Shown: in pieces, positions 62,127-64,000 of the stretch | Layout: the number at the start of each line of letters is the position of its first letter | Position numbering within the stretch: the stretch's first letter is position 1 | NCBI RefSeq assembly: GCF_010119245.1 | Contig: NZ_WNKG01000003.1 | Coordinates: 186,001 to 250,000, forward strand | Source of the DNA: Cyclobacterium salsum | Lineage (GTDB): Bacteria > Bacteroidota > Bacteroidia > Cytophagales > Cyclobacteriaceae | Direction of reading: 5' to 3' | Length of the DNA: 64,000 nt | Made by a program: the position numbers and the translations under genes | The notes under the pieces: model-generated | Seen by the model: the letters and a program-made list of their open reading frames with translations, nothing else | Told to the model about the DNA's origin: nothing | Databases searched by the model: none

Positions 62127-63368
62127 TTGTTAGACATCATATTCATTGTAGCTGGATTAATCGCCTTGGTGAATTCAAATACCACGATGGCAAAAAGTTT
62201 TGGGTTGCCTTATAAACATGAGGTCCACCTCCATTACCTTTTGTTTTACCACCTGTTTTTCAGTGTTTTTTTCACTTGGTATATATTGAATTTCGGGGGA
62301 GATTCCCAAGGATATTGGCGATTGGGAATGCAGCAGGTCTTGGTCAGAGACCCCACTTGGATAAAATATTTTGGTACAAGTACTACTTTTATTTTGTGGT
62401 TATGTTATGTCCCAGCCAAAGTACTTGGTCTTAGTTACATTACTGGAAATATATTATTCGGGTTTTTAGGCTTTATAGGTATCCGGTATATTTTTGTGAT
62501 GGTAGCGGAATACTTTCCTACCAACCACAAAGTACTCAATATCCCGATGTTTCCGTATGTGTTTTATTTTTTGAACCTCCATTTCTGGACAGCTGGGGTG
62601 GGAAAGGATGCCATCTGTTTTTGGGGCATCGCCTGGTTTCTCTTTGCCTTGCAAAAATACCAGTCCCGTTGGTGGGAAGCGTTAATCGCCTTGTTTTTTG
62701 TGTATATGGCAAGACCTCATATGGGGCAAGCCTTGATTGGCGGAGCAGCAATAGCCATTTTGCTTGGTAGTCACATGAGAATTCAATATAAAGTGGTGTT
62801 AGGGCTGATTGCTGCAGCAGGGACATTTTATCTATTAGGAAGTACGGCTGAATTCTTGGATTTAGAAGAATTAACTCTGGAAAGCCTGAATGAAAAAAGT
62901 GCGACCACAGCTCGGAATTTGAGCAGGGGCAGTGTGGGTTCAGCAGTAGATATTTCTTCCTACTCCTTGCCGATGAAGGCGTTTACCTATTTGTTTAGGC
63001 CCCTATTTCTGGATGCACACAATATTGTGGCGCTATTCAGTTCTGTTGAAAATGCTCTTTACCTTTGGTTGAGTTTGTTTATATACCAAAATTGGAAACC
63101 CGAAGCAATAAGGGATATGCCGCTGTTTTTGAAGGCGGGAATTATTACGTTTATTCCGGTAACCTTTGCCTTTATGAATGCCTTAAGTAACCTGGGGGTC
63201 GTGATGCGCATGAAAAACATGACCATGATCTACTTTATGTTATTTTGCTTTTACCTGATCGTACATAACAAAAAGCAACGCTACCTGCGGGCCATGGACA
63301 GAAAGCGGTTTTTCGAGCGAAGGCAGGCCATTATTGAGCAAAAAAAGGCATTGACGCCGAATGACTGA
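62127..63368 (+). CDS. Multi-span membrane protein, putative polysaccharide polymerase (EpsG/Wzy-like)
   Basis: 413 residues from a TTG start. About ten hydrophobic segments are visible, including LDIIFIVAGLIALVNS, LLFYHLFFSVFFTWYIL, ILFGFLGFIGIRYIFVMV and VVLGLIAAAGTFYLLGS. The loop with FWTAGVGKDAICFWGIAWF resembles the GKD motif of EpsG/O-antigen polymerases. A polymerase role is inferred from topology and context only. No flippase (Wzx) is in the window although an ABC exporter is. Confidence 0.6.
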   Translation: MLDIIFIVAGLIALVNSNTTMAKSFGLPYKHEVHLHYLLFYHLFFSVFFTWYILNFGGDSQGYWRLGMQQVLVRDPTWIKYFGTSTTFILWLCYVPAKVLGLSYITGNILFGFLGFIGIRYIFVMVAEYFPTNHKVLNIPMFPYVFYFLNLHFWTAGVGKDAICFWGIAWFLFALQKYQSRWWEALIALFFVYMARPHMGQALIGGAAIAILLGSHMRIQYKVVLGLIAAAGTFYLLGSTAEFLDLEELTLESLNEKSATTARNLSRGSVGSAVDISSYSLPMKAFTYLFRPLFLDAHNIVALFSSVENALYLWLSLFIYQNWKPEAIRDMPLFLKAGIITFIPVTFAFMNALSNLGVVMRMKNMTMIYFMLFCFYLIVHNKKQRYLRAMDRKRFFERRQAIIEQKKALTPND

Positions 63369-63377
63369 GGCATCCAA

Positions 63378-64000
63378 ATGAAAAAAATCCTTTTCCTTCC
63401 CAAATATCCCAGAAAAGGGGCCAGCAGTCGCTTAAGAACCTATCAATTTTTGCCCTTATGGGAGGCTGCCGGAGTAAAGGTTACGGTCTCTCCTTTTTTT
63501 ACTTCCGCTTATCTCGATGCTATCTATGCCAATAAAAGACCGCCATATCTTCATGTGCTGGCTTGCTACTGGCGCAGGTTTAGGGTCTTGATGACAGCCG
63601 GAAGCTACGACCTGGTTTGTATCGAAAAGGAATTGTTTCCCTACCTTCCGGCTTTTCCCGAATGGCTGCTTTCCCGTTTCAAAGGCTATTGGGTGGATTA
63701 TGATGATGCGGTATTTCACAATTACGATCGGGGGAAATACGGGCTGGCCTCTCGCCTGATACCACAAAAAATTGACCGGGTGATGAAATGGGCTACCGCG
63801 GTTACCGCAGGCAATGATTACCTGATGCAGCGGGCCCGGTTGGCTGGTGCGAAAATGGTAATCCGGCTCCCTACCGTGATTGATCCGGCGCGGTATCAAA
63901 CGAAAGTACATCGGGAAACCGCTGCCGTCACCATCGGCTGGATTGGTTCTCCCAGCACGCTTAAATACCTGGATGCCCTGCTCCCGGTATTGGAAAGTCT
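63378..64000 (+). CDS. Glycosyltransferase family 4-like, 5' part, continues past window
   Basis: 207 residues are visible from ATG 63378 to the right edge. ILFLPKYPRKGASSRLRTYQ is a typical N-terminus, followed by YDLVCIEKELFPYLPAFPEW, VDYDDAVFHNYD, and the start of a donor domain at VTIGWIGSPSTLKYLDALLP. It is GC-rich again, like the genes before 40.4 kb, so it probably belongs to the older part of the locus. The 3' end is unseen. Confidence 0.82.
   Translation, partial: MKKILFLPKYPRKGASSRLRTYQFLPLWEAAGVKVTVSPFFTSAYLDAIYANKRPPYLHVLACYWRRFRVLMTAGSYDLVCIEKELFPYLPAFPEWLLSRFKGYWVDYDDAVFHNYDRGKYGLASRLIPQKIDRVMKWATAVTAGNDYLMQRARLAGAKMVIRLPTVIDPARYQTKVHRETAAVTIGWIGSPSTLKYLDALLPVLES

Noticed and set aside
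1..64000. CRISPR arrays, tRNA genes, complete insertion sequences and toxin-antitoxin pairs
   Set aside because: No regular spaced repeats, cloverleaf sequences, transposase frames or paired small genes of those types were recognised in either strand.

Overview
The window looks like chromosomal DNA of a Bacteroidota bacterium, probably of the Cytophagia/Cyclobacteriaceae type. The reasons are the protein families present (PVC-type CxxCH dehydrogenase lipoproteins, DUF1080, DUF4301, DUF5723, DUF2911, Gfo/Idh proteins with Tat signals), a promoter of the Bacteroidota form TTG-N19-TAnnTTTG at 34776-34805, and many TTG/GTG starts without a clear purine-rich ribosome binding site. No rRNA, tRNA, CRISPR array or complete insertion sequence was found.

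Region 1 (1-7.3 kb) is amino-acid and peptide catabolism: a serine dehydratase cut by the left edge, a divergent AraC regulator, a secreted dipeptidyl peptidase IV, a DapA-family lyase/aldolase and a cytosolic Xaa-Pro peptidase. The last three may use proline- or hydroxyproline-rich peptides.

Region 2 (7.6-23 kb) is dominated by two large surface or periplasmic lipoproteins that join a beta-propeller sugar-dehydrogenase-like domain, HEAT-like repeats and a C-terminal cytochrome c (8835-11921 and 18249-21281). Each is followed by a secreted partner: an FG-GAP propeller in one case and a ceramidase-like Tat protein in the other. Between them lie a DUF1080 (3-keto-glycoside hydrolase-like) protein, DUF4301, a 46-residue DUF2256 zinc-ribbon gene, two beta-barrel-like proteins and an S41 peptidase lipoprotein.

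Region 3 (23-34 kb) is mixed housekeeping and carbohydrate genes: arylamine N-acetyltransferase, an Omp85-type barrel, a secreted beta-helix protein, two Gfo/Idh/MocA oxidoreductases, HrpB helicase, DUF2911, and a broken C-terminal piece of a flavohaemoglobin. A gene-free 0.85 kb stretch (34.1-34.95 kb) follows. It carries a 123-bp direct repeat, a consensus promoter and a leader that resembles the enterobacterial JUMPstart element.

Region 4 (34.9-64 kb, continuing past the right edge) is a surface-polysaccharide locus, all on the plus strand and mostly with overlapping or abutting genes. It opens with a winged-helix regulator carrying a degenerate nucleotidyltransferase domain. It then encodes about sixteen known or likely glycosyltransferases, six methyltransferases, a sulfotransferase, two GNAT-type acyltransferases, an ABC-2 exporter (Wzm/Wzt) and a multi-membrane-span protein that could be a polymerase. 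Base composition falls sharply at about 40.4 kb and recovers near 62-63 kb, and it also switches inside wzt, so the middle of the locus looks assembled by transfer. Between wzm and wzt lies a DUF559 endonuclease pseudogene. The product is inferred to be a heteropolysaccharide carrying methyl, sulfate and acyl groups; its structure cannot be read from the sequence.
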